Part shown: piece by piece, positions 51,211 through 60,373 of the stretch | How positions within the stretch are numbered: position 1 is the first letter of the stretch | Layout: every line of letters begins with the position of its first letter | Origin: Actinomycetales bacterium | Lineage (GTDB): Bacteria; Actinomycetota; Actinomycetes; Actinomycetales; Dermatophilaceae | Assembly (NCBI GenBank): GCA_016710385.1 | Contig: JADJVX010000017.1 | Span: 682,001 to 746,000, forward strand | DNA: 64,000 nt | Reading direction: 5' to 3' | Program-made: the position numbers and the translations under genes | Notes under the pieces: generated by a model | Told to the model about the DNA's origin: nothing | What the model saw: the letters and a program-made list of their open reading frames with translations, nothing else | Databases searched by the model: none

Positions 51211-54200
51211 CGAGCGGGTCCTTTCCCTTCGTGCCGTGCGGCACCGGAGCTATTCTGCCCCACCTGCCCCCCGGCTGTGCCAGCCCCCGCGGTCGCGACG
51301 CGGGCGGCGTCGGCCACGTTGTCCAGCAGCACCGCGCGGATGACGTCGCACGCCCACCGCAGCACCGCGGTGTCGCGCAACGGCTGGCCGCCGACCCGGG
51401 CCGTCATCGGCTTGGGAACCAGAAGCACATCGAGACTGTCCTTGACGATCGACCCGGGATAGAGCCGGGTCAGGCGCACCCGCCGGCTGTCCGGGAAGGT
51501 CGCGGCCGGCACCGGCCCGAAGCGCACGAACGCGCCCTGCATCGAGACATCCGCCAGTCCCGCCGCTCTCGCCACGGTGCGCAGGCGCGCCACCTCGAAG
51601 AGGTTGGCCACCGGCTCCGGTGGCGGCCCGTAGCGGTCGCGCAACTCCTCCTCGATCGCCAGCACCCCGGCCTCGTCGGTGACCGAGGCGAGCTTCTGAT
51701 AGGCCTCCAGTCGCAGCCGCTCCCCCACCTGGCGGGGATAGCCCTGGCCCGGCACGTAGTCGTGCGGCAGATGGGCGTCCACGGGCAGCTCGATCTTCAC
51801 TTCGGCGGGAGCGGTGTCGGCCTCCCCCTTGTATGCCGCGACCGCCTCGCCGACCAGTCGCACGTAGAGGTCGAACCCGACCCCTTCGATATGGCCGGAC
51901 TGCTCGCCGCCGAGCAGGTTGCCGGCCCCCCGGATCTCGAGGTCCTTCATCGCCACCGCCATGCCAGCCCCGAGCTCGGTGTGGCTGGCGATGGTTTCGA
52001 GCCGGTCGTGGGCAGTCTCGGTGAGGGGTTTCTCCGGGGGGAAGAGGAAGTAGGCGTATGCGCGTTCGCGGCTGCGTCCCACTCGACCCCGCAGCTGGTG
52101 CAGCTGGGAGAGCCCGAGCAGATCTGCACGCTCGACGATGAGGGTGTTGGCGTTGGAGACATCCAGGCCGGTCTCGACGATCGTCGTGCAAACCAGGACA
52201 TCGAACCGCTTCTCCCAGAAGTCGACGACCACCTGTTCCAGGCGGCTCTCGCCCACCTTGCCGTGGGCCGTCGCGATCCGCGCCTCCGGGACGAGCTCTC
52301 GCAACCGGGCGGCGGCCTTCTCGATCGACTGCACCCGGTTGTGCACGTAGAAGATCTGGCCCTCGCGCAACATCTCACGCCGGATCGCCGCCGCGATCTG
52401 CTTCTCGTCGAAGGGACCGACGAAGGTGAGCACCGGGTGGCGCTCCTCCGGAGGGGTGGCGAGCGTCGACATCTCGCGGATGCCGGTCACGGCCATTTCC
52501 AGGGTGCGCGGGATCGGGGTGGCCGACATCGACAGCACGTCAACGGCCGTGCGCATGCCCTTGAGGGCTTCCTTGTGCTCGACGCCGAAGCGCTGCTCCT
52601 CGTCGACGACGACCAGGCCAAGGTCCTTGAAGCGCACCGAGTCGGTGAGCAGCCGGTGGGTGCCGATGACGACATCGACGCTGCCGTCGGACAGGCCGGC
52701 GACCACCGCCGCGGCCTCGGTGTCGCTCTGGAAACGCGAGAGCGCCTTGACCGTCACGGGGAACTGCAGGTAGCGATCGGAGAAGGTCTGCAGGTGCTGT
52801 TGGACCAGCAGCGTCGTCGGCACGAGCACGGCGACCTGCTTGCCGTCCTGCACCGCCTTGAACGCCGCCCGCACCGCGATCTCGGTCTTGCCGTAGCCCA
52901 CGTCTCCGCAGATGAGCCGGTCCATGGGGACCTCGCGCTCCATGTCGGCCTTAACCTCGTCGATCGAGGACAACTGGTCGGGCGTTTCGACGTAGGCAAA
53001 GGCGTCCTCGAGCTCGCGCTGCCAGGGCGTGTCCGGACCGAAGGCATGACCCGTGGTCGCCATCCGCGCCGAGTAGAGCTTGATGAGGTCGGCCGCGATC
53101 TGCTTGACGTGTTTGCGGGCCTTGGCCTTGGTCTGTGCCCAGTCGGAGCCACCGAGGCGATGCAGGGTGGGCGACTCCCCACCGACGTAGCGGGTCACCT
53201 GGTCGAGTTGGTCGGTCGGCACATAGAGCCGATCGCCGGGCTGTCCGCGCTTGCTCGCGGCGTATTCCAGCACGACGTACTCCCGAGTGGCTCCGCCGAC
53301 CGTGCGCTGCATCATCTCGACGAAGCGCCCCACGCCGTGCTGCTCGTGGACGACGAAGTCGCCCGGGCGCAGCGCCAGGGGATCGATCTGGGCCCGGCGC
53401 CGTGAAGGCATCCGGCGCATGTCGCGGGTCGACGTGCCCGACCCGGTCGAGCCGGTGAGGTCGGCCTCGGTGAGCACGACCAGGCCGGCCTGCTCGTCGA
53501 GAAACCCCCGGCCCAGCGCCCCCGTCGTGACGAGGGCAACTCCGGCAGTGGGGTCGACCTGCTCGTCGGCGACGCGAGCCGCCAGGCCATGCTCGCCGAG
53601 CACCTCGTGCACCCGCCGGGCCAGGCCGGGCCCCTCGGTGACGAGGACCACTCGCTGCCCCCCACCGAGCCAGGCCCGGATGTCGGCGATGGCCCGCTCG
53701 GTGTCGCCGCGATAGGCCGGCGTGTCGTGCAACCCGAGGTCCAGCCGGCTCACCTCGTCGGGCTCGTCGACGAAATCGGCCAACTCCTCGTCGGCGGCGA
53801 ACGACGAGAACTGCCACCACGGCATACCGAGGTGCTCGGCCTGTTCCCGCAGCGCCGCAACCGAGTGGTAGGAACCCGTGCCGAGCACACCGCGCAGGTC
53901 GACCGGCACGGCGCTGCCTGCGGCGGCCGAGGACCAACTCGCGTCGAGGAACTCCTCACTCGTGGCGACCAGGTCGCGGGCCCGCAGCCGGATCCGCTCG
54001 GGATCGCAGGCGACCACCCGGGAACCGCGTGGCAACTCATCCAGGACCGTGCCTAGGTCGGCACCGACCAGCGCCGGCAGCAGCGACTCCATGCCCTCGA
54101 CGGCGATGCCCTCGGCGACCTTGGCCAGCAGGTCGGCGACTCCAGGCAGCCGGTCGATCAGGCCGGCGGCCCGAGCGCGCACGGCCGGGGTGAGCAGCAA

Positions 54201-54950
54201 CTCACGACACGGCGGGGCCCACAACCCGTGCTCGGCGACCTCGAGGGAGCGCTGGTCGGCCACCCGGAACCAGCGGATCTCCTCGACCGTGTCGCCCCAG
54301 AACTCGACGCGCAGCGGGTGCTCGTCGGTCGGGGGGAAGACGTCCAACAGGCCACCGCGCACGGCGAATTCGCCGCGCTTCTCGACCAGGTCGGTGCGGG
54401 TATAGGCCGCCGCGACGAGCGACTCGACGACCTCGTCGAGAGGCCGCTCGTCGCCGGGTCGCAGGCGCACCGGGGCGAGATCACCCAGGCCGGGTGCCAG
54501 CGGCTGCAGCACCGCGCGGACCGGCGCGACGACCACCTGCACCGGCCCGTATGCCGGGTCGTCGGGATCCGGGTGTGCCCACCGGCGCACGACGGCCAGC
54601 CGACGGCCGACCGTGTCGGAGCGCGGCGAAAGCCGTTCGTGCGGAAGGGTTTCCCAGCTCGGGAACACCGCCACGGCATCGGGGTCGAGGAAACACCCGA
54701 CCGCCGCGGCGAGGTCCTCGGCCTCGCGCGTCGTGGCTGTGACCGCGAGGACCGGGCCCCCTCCGTCGGCCGCCACCGCTGCGAGCACCAGGGCTCGGGC
54801 GCCGGTCGGGACGGCCAGGTCGGCGCGCAGCACGCCCTGCTCGCTCAGCGCGTCAAGAGCCCGGCCGGGGGCGCTCTCGGACCATCGACGCAGCAGCGGG
54901 GCGAGCCGGCCGGTCGCCCAGGGGGTCACCAGTGACGAGGGAGCAGACAT
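51207..54950 (-). CDS. mfd: Transcription-repair coupling factor Mfd
   Basis: A 1247-residue helicase that removes stalled RNA polymerase at lesions and recruits UvrA. Domains in order: UvrB-like N terminus (TREAEDLAAAVGCFL), RNA-polymerase-interaction domain (VHEQHGVGRFVEM), RecG-like motor with Walker A GDVGYGKTE, DEEQRFG Walker B and TATPIPRTLEMA, and a C-terminal TRCF domain. Full length. ATG at 54950; the frame upstream is non-coding. Confidence 0.97.
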   Translation of the reverse strand: MSAPSSLVTPWATGRLAPLLRRWSESAPGRALDALSEQGVLRADLAVPTGARALVLAAVAADGGGPVLAVTATTREAEDLAAAVGCFLDPDAVAVFPSWETLPHERLSPRSDTVGRRLAVVRRWAHPDPDDPAYGPVQVVVAPVRAVLQPLAPGLGDLAPVRLRPGDERPLDEVVESLVAAAYTRTDLVEKRGEFAVRGGLLDVFPPTDEHPLRVEFWGDTVEEIRWFRVADQRSLEVAEHGLWAPPCRELLLTPAVRARAAGLIDRLPGVADLLAKVAEGIAVEGMESLLPALVGADLGTVLDELPRGSRVVACDPERIRLRARDLVATSEEFLDASWSSAAAGSAVPVDLRGVLGTGSYHSVAALREQAEHLGMPWWQFSSFAADEELADFVDEPDEVSRLDLGLHDTPAYRGDTERAIADIRAWLGGGQRVVLVTEGPGLARRVHEVLGEHGLAARVADEQVDPTAGVALVTTGALGRGFLDEQAGLVVLTEADLTGSTGSGTSTRDMRRMPSRRRAQIDPLALRPGDFVVHEQHGVGRFVEMMQRTVGGATREYVVLEYAASKRGQPGDRLYVPTDQLDQVTRYVGGESPTLHRLGGSDWAQTKAKARKHVKQIAADLIKLYSARMATTGHAFGPDTPWQRELEDAFAYVETPDQLSSIDEVKADMEREVPMDRLICGDVGYGKTEIAVRAAFKAVQDGKQVAVLVPTTLLVQQHLQTFSDRYLQFPVTVKALSRFQSDTEAAAVVAGLSDGSVDVVIGTHRLLTDSVRFKDLGLVVVDEEQRFGVEHKEALKGMRTAVDVLSMSATPIPRTLEMAVTGIREMSTLATPPEERHPVLTFVGPFDEKQIAAAIRREMLREGQIFYVHNRVQSIEKAAARLRELVPEARIATAHGKVGESRLEQVVVDFWEKRFDVLVCTTIVETGLDVSNANTLIVERADLLGLSQLHQLRGRVGRSRERAYAYFLFPPEKPLTETAHDRLETIASHTELGAGMAVAMKDLEIRGAGNLLGGEQSGHIEGVGFDLYVRLVGEAVAAYKGEADTAPAEVKIELPVDAHLPHDYVPGQGYPRQVGERLRLEAYQKLASVTDEAGVLAIEEELRDRYGPPPEPVANLFEVARLRTVARAAGLADVSMQGAFVRFGPVPAATFPDSRRVRLTRLYPGSIVKDSLDVLLVPKPMTARVGGQPLRDTAVLRWACDVIRAVLLDNVADAARVATAGAGTAGGQVGQNSSGAARHEGKGPAR

Positions 54951-55055
54951 GCGAAACGGGGTTCCTCGTCGGCGAGAACGGACGGCGAACGACGCCACTG
55001 GCGCGCGGTCGCCGTTCCGGGATGGATGAACCGGATCATTCTCAGTTCACCGCAC

Positions 55056-55061
55056 TAGGGT
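55056..55061 (+). promoter_or_regulatory. Putative -10 of the leaderless GDPD-like gene
   Basis: TAGGGT lies 7 bases before the ATG at 55069 with no ribosome binding site between. Confidence 0.4.
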
Positions 55062-55068
55062 ACCCGCC

Positions 55069-56550
55069 ATGACGTGGGCGCTCGGTCGGCCGGCCGCACC
55101 TAGCCGCCCGACCCGCCGCCAGCTCCTGGCGGGTGTGGCCGCCCTCTCGGTGGCCCCGTCGGCCGCCGGATGCTCGCTGGATGGGGCGCCCACCCCGAGC
55201 GTCGCCACCTGGTGGCAGCACCGCGGTTCGCGCTTCTTCATCGCCCACCGTGGCAGCGGCGACGTCTTCCCGGAGCACAGCCTGCCGGCATACGAGGGCG
55301 CCCTGACCTGGGGAGCACCGGCGATCGAGGTATCCGTCGTGCGCACCTCCGACGGGGTGCTGTTCTGCCAGCACGACCTCGATTTCCGGCGCACGACGAC
55401 GAGCCAGGGGTTGGCGTCGCAGACCACCTGGGCCGCGCTGGCCGACGTCCGCATCGAGATCCCCCGGCTGGGCCCGCGCTGGCTGGGCGACAGACGCCCG
55501 GGGTTGGCGCGGCTCGACACCGTCCTGACCCGGCTGGGACACAAGACTGTCGTGGTCCTGGAGGCCAAGGACCCGGAAGCCTTCGAGCCGATGCTCGCGC
55601 TCGTCGTCGAACTCGGGGTGCAGTCCTGCGTGGTGTGCAAGCTGCACCAGTCCAGCCGCCGGATCCCGCGCGCCCGGGAGGCGGGCTTGCCGGTCTTCTG
55701 CTACTTCGGCGCGCCCGAAGAGGTCACCGCCGATCGGTTGGTCGAGGTCGGCGCCACCCTCAACCGCGAGCAGGACCTGCTGGTCATTCCGACCGGCGAC
55801 GGGGACAACGCGTTGCCCGACCCACTGGTCGCGGCGGCGGTCGCCACCGGCATACCGGTGTGCGTCTTCCCCGTGCACCGCCGCAGCGAGGTCGACTACT
55901 TCGCCGCGCGGGGGGTTCAGGGCTTCGTCACGTCCAGCTATGGCTATGTCGCCGGCGCGGTCGCGCCGGTGACCGCCACCGAGTGGGAGCAGGGGGCGAT
56001 CGCGCCCGGGGAGATGACGGTGCGCCCCGAGCTGGCCGAGTTCGGGCTGGCGTGGCCCGGATCGGGCGTGGTGCAACTGGCGGCCCAGGACCGGATGGCC
56101 TTCCTCACCCTCGGGCAGCTGGCTCCGCTCGCGCGCCCCACGGCATACCGGCTGGACCTACAGGTGCGAGTGGACCGCGCGCCGGCCGACGGCGGGCCGG
56201 TCGAGGTGGCCTTCGGGCACCCGGACGACCGGTATTACGAGTCCGGGCAGGGCCGGCTCGACGGCTACCACGCGTTGCTGGGCATGGACGGCACGCTGCA
56301 GCTCGGGCGCCACCAGGCCGGCAACCGCGCCGGTATGCCGTTGGCTGCCACCGTGCCCGGGCCGGCCCTCACCGTCGGCACCTGGGTGCCCCTGCGGCTG
56401 GACGTGACGCCCGACACGATGACCTGGAGCCGGATGGACACCGGCGCCGCCGTCACCGGTCACGACGCCACCCTGCGGGGGTCCTACCTGCACGTCGGCC
56501 GGGCTTCGACCACCGGTCTGATCTCGCTGCGCGGGCTGCGGATCAGCTGA
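55069..56550 (+). CDS. Glycerophosphodiester-phosphodiesterase-like lipoprotein
   Basis: A 493-residue exported protein. TRRQLLAGVAALS with lipobox SAAGC suggests twin-arginine export and lipidation. The GDPD barrel shows FIAHRGSGDVFPEHS (the catalytic His-Arg and following Glu), VEVSV replaced here by IEVSVVRTSDG and later VLEAKDPEA. The last 180 residues form a separate beta-rich, probably carbohydrate-binding or jelly-roll domain (GPVEVAFGHPDD, WVPLRLDVTPD). Likely acts on glycerophosphodiesters or teichoic-acid-like polymers at the surface. Faces the exopolysaccharide locus. Confidence 0.85.
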   Translation: MTWALGRPAAPSRPTRRQLLAGVAALSVAPSAAGCSLDGAPTPSVATWWQHRGSRFFIAHRGSGDVFPEHSLPAYEGALTWGAPAIEVSVVRTSDGVLFCQHDLDFRRTTTSQGLASQTTWAALADVRIEIPRLGPRWLGDRRPGLARLDTVLTRLGHKTVVVLEAKDPEAFEPMLALVVELGVQSCVVCKLHQSSRRIPRAREAGLPVFCYFGAPEEVTADRLVEVGATLNREQDLLVIPTGDGDNALPDPLVAAAVATGIPVCVFPVHRRSEVDYFAARGVQGFVTSSYGYVAGAVAPVTATEWEQGAIAPGEMTVRPELAEFGLAWPGSGVVQLAAQDRMAFLTLGQLAPLARPTAYRLDLQVRVDRAPADGGPVEVAFGHPDDRYYESGQGRLDGYHALLGMDGTLQLGRHQAGNRAGMPLAATVPGPALTVGTWVPLRLDVTPDTMTWSRMDTGAAVTGHDATLRGSYLHVGRASTTGLISLRGLRIS

Positions 56551-56611
56551 CCTTCCTGGGGGCCGTCGGGCCGTCGAGTCGTGGGGTCAGCCGGTCGGCG
56601 GGGTGCTCGCG

Positions 56612-59170
56612 TCAGTGCAATGGCCCGACCTTGGCAGTGCCAGCCGGCACGCCGAGCAGGGTCGCGACGGCGTCGGACAGCGGCACCCCGATGGTCATCG
56701 CCGCCGCCTGGCGCAGTTCCTCGTCGACCGAGGTGCCGGCCGCAACCAGGGAGTTGCGCCAGGTCTTGCCCTTAGCCGCGTTGAAGGCCTCGCCGGTGTC
56801 GTACTTCTCGACGGTGACGTTGTCGGTGCCACCCCAGCCGATGAACGTGGCATCGGTGGTCAACGCCTTCTTCACCCCGACGTTGCCGTTGAGCGTGATG
56901 TTCATGGCGTCGGCGTCGATACGGGTGGCCTTGTCCAGGACGTAGAACTGGAAGTAGGACGGCGCGGTGTCCTTGCCCATGACGTTGTTGATCACGACGA
57001 TGTTGCGCAGCAGCCAAGGGTTGGTGGGGTCGGGCACGGGTTGCCGGACATCACGCCCCACCGAGTAGGTCGCCTGTCGGCGCTCGTCCTGGGACAAGTA
57101 GATGTCCGCGTGGGTGGTGTCGTAGGCGAGGTTGTTGGCCACGGTGAAGTCACCGCTGTCGAACAGGTAGATGCCCATCATCCCGCCGGAGACCCGGTTG
57201 TCGGCGATGACGCCCTTGGCACTGATCTCCACCTGGATCGCCGCGCGCCCGCTGTTGGTCACCGTGTTGCTCAGGATGTTGATGCCGTAGCAGGACTCGT
57301 CCAGCCAGATGCCCTTGGCCATGTTGGAGTTGGCCACGACATTGCCCTGGACGGTGATGAAGCGGCTGGACGTGAACTTGATGCCGCCCGCCTCGGGCAG
57401 GTTGTTGAAGTTCTCGTAGTTGTTGTTGCTCGCCACCGAGTTGGTGATCGCCGAGTTGTCGGCGTAGTGGCCCATGTAGGCGACCATGCCGGCGCGGTTG
57501 ATCGTCACCCGGTCGACCTTGACGTTGCCCGAGATCGACAGCCCGATCGTCGCGGCGTCATCGATGCGGACGTTCTCGATCCGGCTGTTGTCCTTGGCGA
57601 TCCGGATGAGGCCGTTGGCCATGATGGGGTTGGCATAGCGCCGGAACCCGATGCCCCGGATCGTCACCCCGGCCACCTGGGTCTCGATCGCCTGCTCCAA
57701 GTCGGCCGCACGGATCTCCTTGCCAGTCGGGTCGTCTCCGAGGATGAGCCGCTTGGTGGTGTAGTCGACGGCGAAGGTGCCGGCGACGACCGCACTCGGA
57801 GCGACCTGCTTGAGCTGGCTGCCATTGACGTAGGCCTGGTCGGGCCAGGCTGCCAAGGGGTAGCCCGGCTGCAGATAACGAGTGTCGTTTTCCCAGGTGT
57901 GGTAACCGAGGGTGTGGTCGTGGACGACCGCCCACGGGGCCACCCACGTCGTCCCGCTCTTGGTGAAGCCGGTCACCGGCACCGTCCCGTCGAACCACAC
58001 CACCTCGCCGGGGTAGCTCTGCAGGGTGACGGCCTTCGTGATGACCAGTTGCTCGTGGTAGTAGCCGGCCCGGATGACGACGGTGCCACCCGCGGGAGCC
58101 GCGTTGATCGCCGCGCCGACACTGGCCTTGGGGCTGGCCGCCGTGCCCGGGTTGGCATTGCTGCCCCCCTGAGCGACATAGACGGCCCCCGCTGGGATCG
58201 GGTATGCCGTGCTGCCGAGAGCCGCAGCACCCGCGGTGGTCGTCGAGGCCGGGACGGTCGGGGTGACCGTTGTCGTGGTCGTGGTCGTCGTCGTGGTCGT
58301 CGTCGTGCTCGTCGGTGCCGTGGTCGTCGGCTTCGGCGTGGTCGTGGCCGACGTCGTTGCGGCGGTCGTCGTCGTGGTGGTCGGCGGGGGCGGAGCAGTC
58401 ACGTCACGGGCTTCGAGGTCGTCCAGCCGCACCGGCGTGGTCACCGTCGCGCTCAGCCCGTATGCCGCCAGGCCCACAGCTCCCGCGGTGGTCACCCGGG
58501 AGCCGGACGAGTCGGACAGATCGGACTGGAAGGCCGACGGAGTGGCCCCCACGGCATACACCCTCGCCCGGATGCGCACCGGATTGGTGCCGGTCACGAC
58601 CACTTGGGTGACCAGCTTGGCGTTGGGGGCCACCAACCCGGTGACCGTCGCATCGCCGAGGGTGGTGTCCCCGGCCGCGGACAGCCGCTGGGTCCGGATC
58701 GTCACGACGCCGTCGTCACGCATCCGGAACCACGCCCGATAGCCGACTCCGGTGGCCGGGTCCTTGCGCGCTTCGACGGCGGTCATCACCCGGGCCCCAG
58801 CCTGCACCGCGCCGAAGCCAACGGTGGCGACGACGCTGGTGTCGAGTGCCTTGACCGAACGCAGCTCGCCGTTGAAGACGGCGGATGGGGATCCGGGGAA
58901 GACGGCAGCGGCACCGTCTACCGACACCGCATCGTTGCCGGCGGTCAGGGTGTAGGCCCCGCCGGTGTCGGCCAGGCCCAGCCCAGCGGCCACCGTGCGG
59001 GTGAAACCATCGGTGGCCAACACTGTGCCGGTCGGGATGGCGTCCGCCGCCTGCATCGCAGCGCGGGATTCGGACACGACAATGCCACCGACGACCACCC
59101 CGAACACGCTGCCGACAGCAGCGAGACGGTGGAGGGCACGCTTGCTGAGGGAGATTCGGCGCGCGGCCAT
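56612..59170 (-). CDS. Secreted right-handed parallel beta-helix protein with Thr-rich linker
   Basis: An 852-residue protein. N-terminal signal anchor (VGSVFGVVVGGIVVS), a concanavalin-like domain (about 45-250), a linker of almost pure Thr with Pro and Ala (about 255-305, coded by a GTC/GTG-type microsatellite around 58262-58395), then a beta-helix with many Asn-rich turns (GNVVANSNMAKGIWLDE, ISAKGVIADNRVSGGMMGIYLF) typical of pectate-lyase-like surface enzymes. It lies at the head of the polysaccharide genes' downstream end and may bind or trim the polymer (inference). Confidence 0.82.
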   Translation of the reverse strand: MAARRISLSKRALHRLAAVGSVFGVVVGGIVVSESRAAMQAADAIPTGTVLATDGFTRTVAAGLGLADTGGAYTLTAGNDAVSVDGAAAVFPGSPSAVFNGELRSVKALDTSVVATVGFGAVQAGARVMTAVEARKDPATGVGYRAWFRMRDDGVVTIRTQRLSAAGDTTLGDATVTGLVAPNAKLVTQVVVTGTNPVRIRARVYAVGATPSAFQSDLSDSSGSRVTTAGAVGLAAYGLSATVTTPVRLDDLEARDVTAPPPPTTTTTTAATTSATTTPKPTTTAPTSTTTTTTTTTTTTTVTPTVPASTTTAGAAALGSTAYPIPAGAVYVAQGGSNANPGTAASPKASVGAAINAAPAGGTVVIRAGYYHEQLVITKAVTLQSYPGEVVWFDGTVPVTGFTKSGTTWVAPWAVVHDHTLGYHTWENDTRYLQPGYPLAAWPDQAYVNGSQLKQVAPSAVVAGTFAVDYTTKRLILGDDPTGKEIRAADLEQAIETQVAGVTIRGIGFRRYANPIMANGLIRIAKDNSRIENVRIDDAATIGLSISGNVKVDRVTINRAGMVAYMGHYADNSAITNSVASNNNYENFNNLPEAGGIKFTSSRFITVQGNVVANSNMAKGIWLDESCYGINILSNTVTNSGRAAIQVEISAKGVIADNRVSGGMMGIYLFDSGDFTVANNLAYDTTHADIYLSQDERRQATYSVGRDVRQPVPDPTNPWLLRNIVVINNVMGKDTAPSYFQFYVLDKATRIDADAMNITLNGNVGVKKALTTDATFIGWGGTDNVTVEKYDTGEAFNAAKGKTWRNSLVAAGTSVDEELRQAAAMTIGVPLSDAVATLLGVPAGTAKVGPLH

Positions 59171-59395
59171 GAACAGGTCCTTCCTCCGGGCGCGCAGCCG
59201 TGCAGAGCTGCGTGCCGTTGGATTGAGGCGCCGACCGTAGCCGCACTACCCCAGTGTCAGGCCCGGAGTGTAACGGATTGGCAACGACAGACCCAAGAGA
59301 CAGCACCCGACGCTCGGTCGTCTGACCGTCGGGTTTATGACCGTGTGTCGCGCTTTGTCGTGGTGTGAATCAGACCTATTTGTCCGCGTGAAAAA
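59171..59395. other. Region between the beta-helix and glycosyltransferase genes
   Basis: 225 bases without a gene. CCCGACG (59306-59312) and CGTCGGG (59327-59333) can form a 7-bp stem with a 14-base loop, followed on the + strand by TTTAT. The part near 59360-59395 is AT-rich. It probably holds the promoter of the beta-helix gene and the end of the glycosyltransferase transcript. Confidence 0.35.
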
Positions 59396-60373
59396 TCAAC
59401 TACGCCGGTATCCGTAGGTCACCTTCCCCCGGGTGCCGCGCAGGATGCCCTGACCGGTCGCAACCGTCATCGTCGCTCGGGCGTGCCGGTTGGTGTCGGG
59501 CCGCAGCCGCGCCCCCAGCAGGCCGAGGTTGCCGGTGACGATCCGCTTCACCCCGCGGGCGGTGAGCACGACGCGCATGGCCAGCTCACGATCCTGCTCC
59601 CGGGCCAGGTCCAATCTCGACCGGGTGTAGCTGTTGCTCGTGCGCACGGTGCGCTCGGTGACCCACTCCCGGGTGCACCGCGACGGCGGGATGTAGTCGA
59701 GTACCTCCGCCTCGTCGCACCACTTGAGCACCTCGCCTCGTCCCACCAGCTGGTGAGTCAACCGGGTGTCACTCCCCCCCGAGAGGCCATACCCCGGATC
59801 GAAGCGCAGGCCGTGTCGCTCCAGCACGTGCACATCGAGCAGCAGGTTGTTCGTCGCGGCTCCCGGGATGAGGCTGCCGGAGGGCCGCGTCACTCGCTCG
59901 AAGAGACCGCTGGCGTCGATCCACGGGTCGGGTTCACCCTCGAGCACGGCGATGACCGGCCCGGCCACACCCGCGCAACCCCACTCACGCCACGCACCGA
60001 CCAGGGTGCTCAGCCAGCCCGGCAGCGGGACCTCGTCGTCATCGACGAAGATCACCGCGTCCATACCGTCCGCGAGCGCCGCGTCGACGGCTGCATTGCG
60101 GGCGGCCGCGATGCCGGGGGTGGGCTCGTGCACATAGGTGATGCCTGAGTCCCCGCCGGGGAGGTCGGGACTGCCGGCCGCGAACGCCTCGATCGCGTCG
60201 GCGACCTGCTCGCGGGCGCCTGCCTCAGGATCGTTGTCGACGACGATGATGCTCGGCGGGGGAGACAGCTCTGCGCGCTGCTGCACCAACACCGGCAGGA
60301 TGCGGGCCAGCTCGGCGGGTCGCTTGAACGTCGCGAGGCATATCGCAATCCGCGGACCGGTCACCTCACTCAT
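59396..60373 (-). CDS. Family 2 glycosyltransferase
   Basis: A 325-residue GT-A enzyme: IAICLATFKRPAELARIL, IIVVDNDP (first Asp motif), FVDDDEVPLPGWL (DxD metal site) and a later LSGGSDTRL acceptor/Asp motif. No transmembrane helices, so a peripheral cytoplasmic enzyme of the exopolysaccharide cluster. Start overlaps the Wzz-like gene by 8 bases. Confidence 0.9.
   Translation of the reverse strand: MSEVTGPRIAICLATFKRPAELARILPVLVQQRAELSPPPSIIVVDNDPEAGAREQVADAIEAFAAGSPDLPGGDSGITYVHEPTPGIAAARNAAVDAALADGMDAVIFVDDDEVPLPGWLSTLVGAWREWGCAGVAGPVIAVLEGEPDPWIDASGLFERVTRPSGSLIPGAATNNLLLDVHVLERHGLRFDPGYGLSGGSDTRLTHQLVGRGEVLKWCDEAEVLDYIPPSRCTREWVTERTVRTSNSYTRSRLDLAREQDRELAMRVVLTARGVKRIVTGNLGLLGARLRPDTNRHARATMTVATGQGILRGTRGKVTYGYRRS

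Noticed and set aside
51231..53405. A 724-residue + strand open frame opposite mfd
   Set aside because: Antisense shadow; no recognisable domain, while mfd is intact on the other strand.
58262..58395. CRISPR-like or structural DNA repeat
   Set aside because: It is an in-frame Thr-codon microsatellite in the beta-helix gene, with no spacers.
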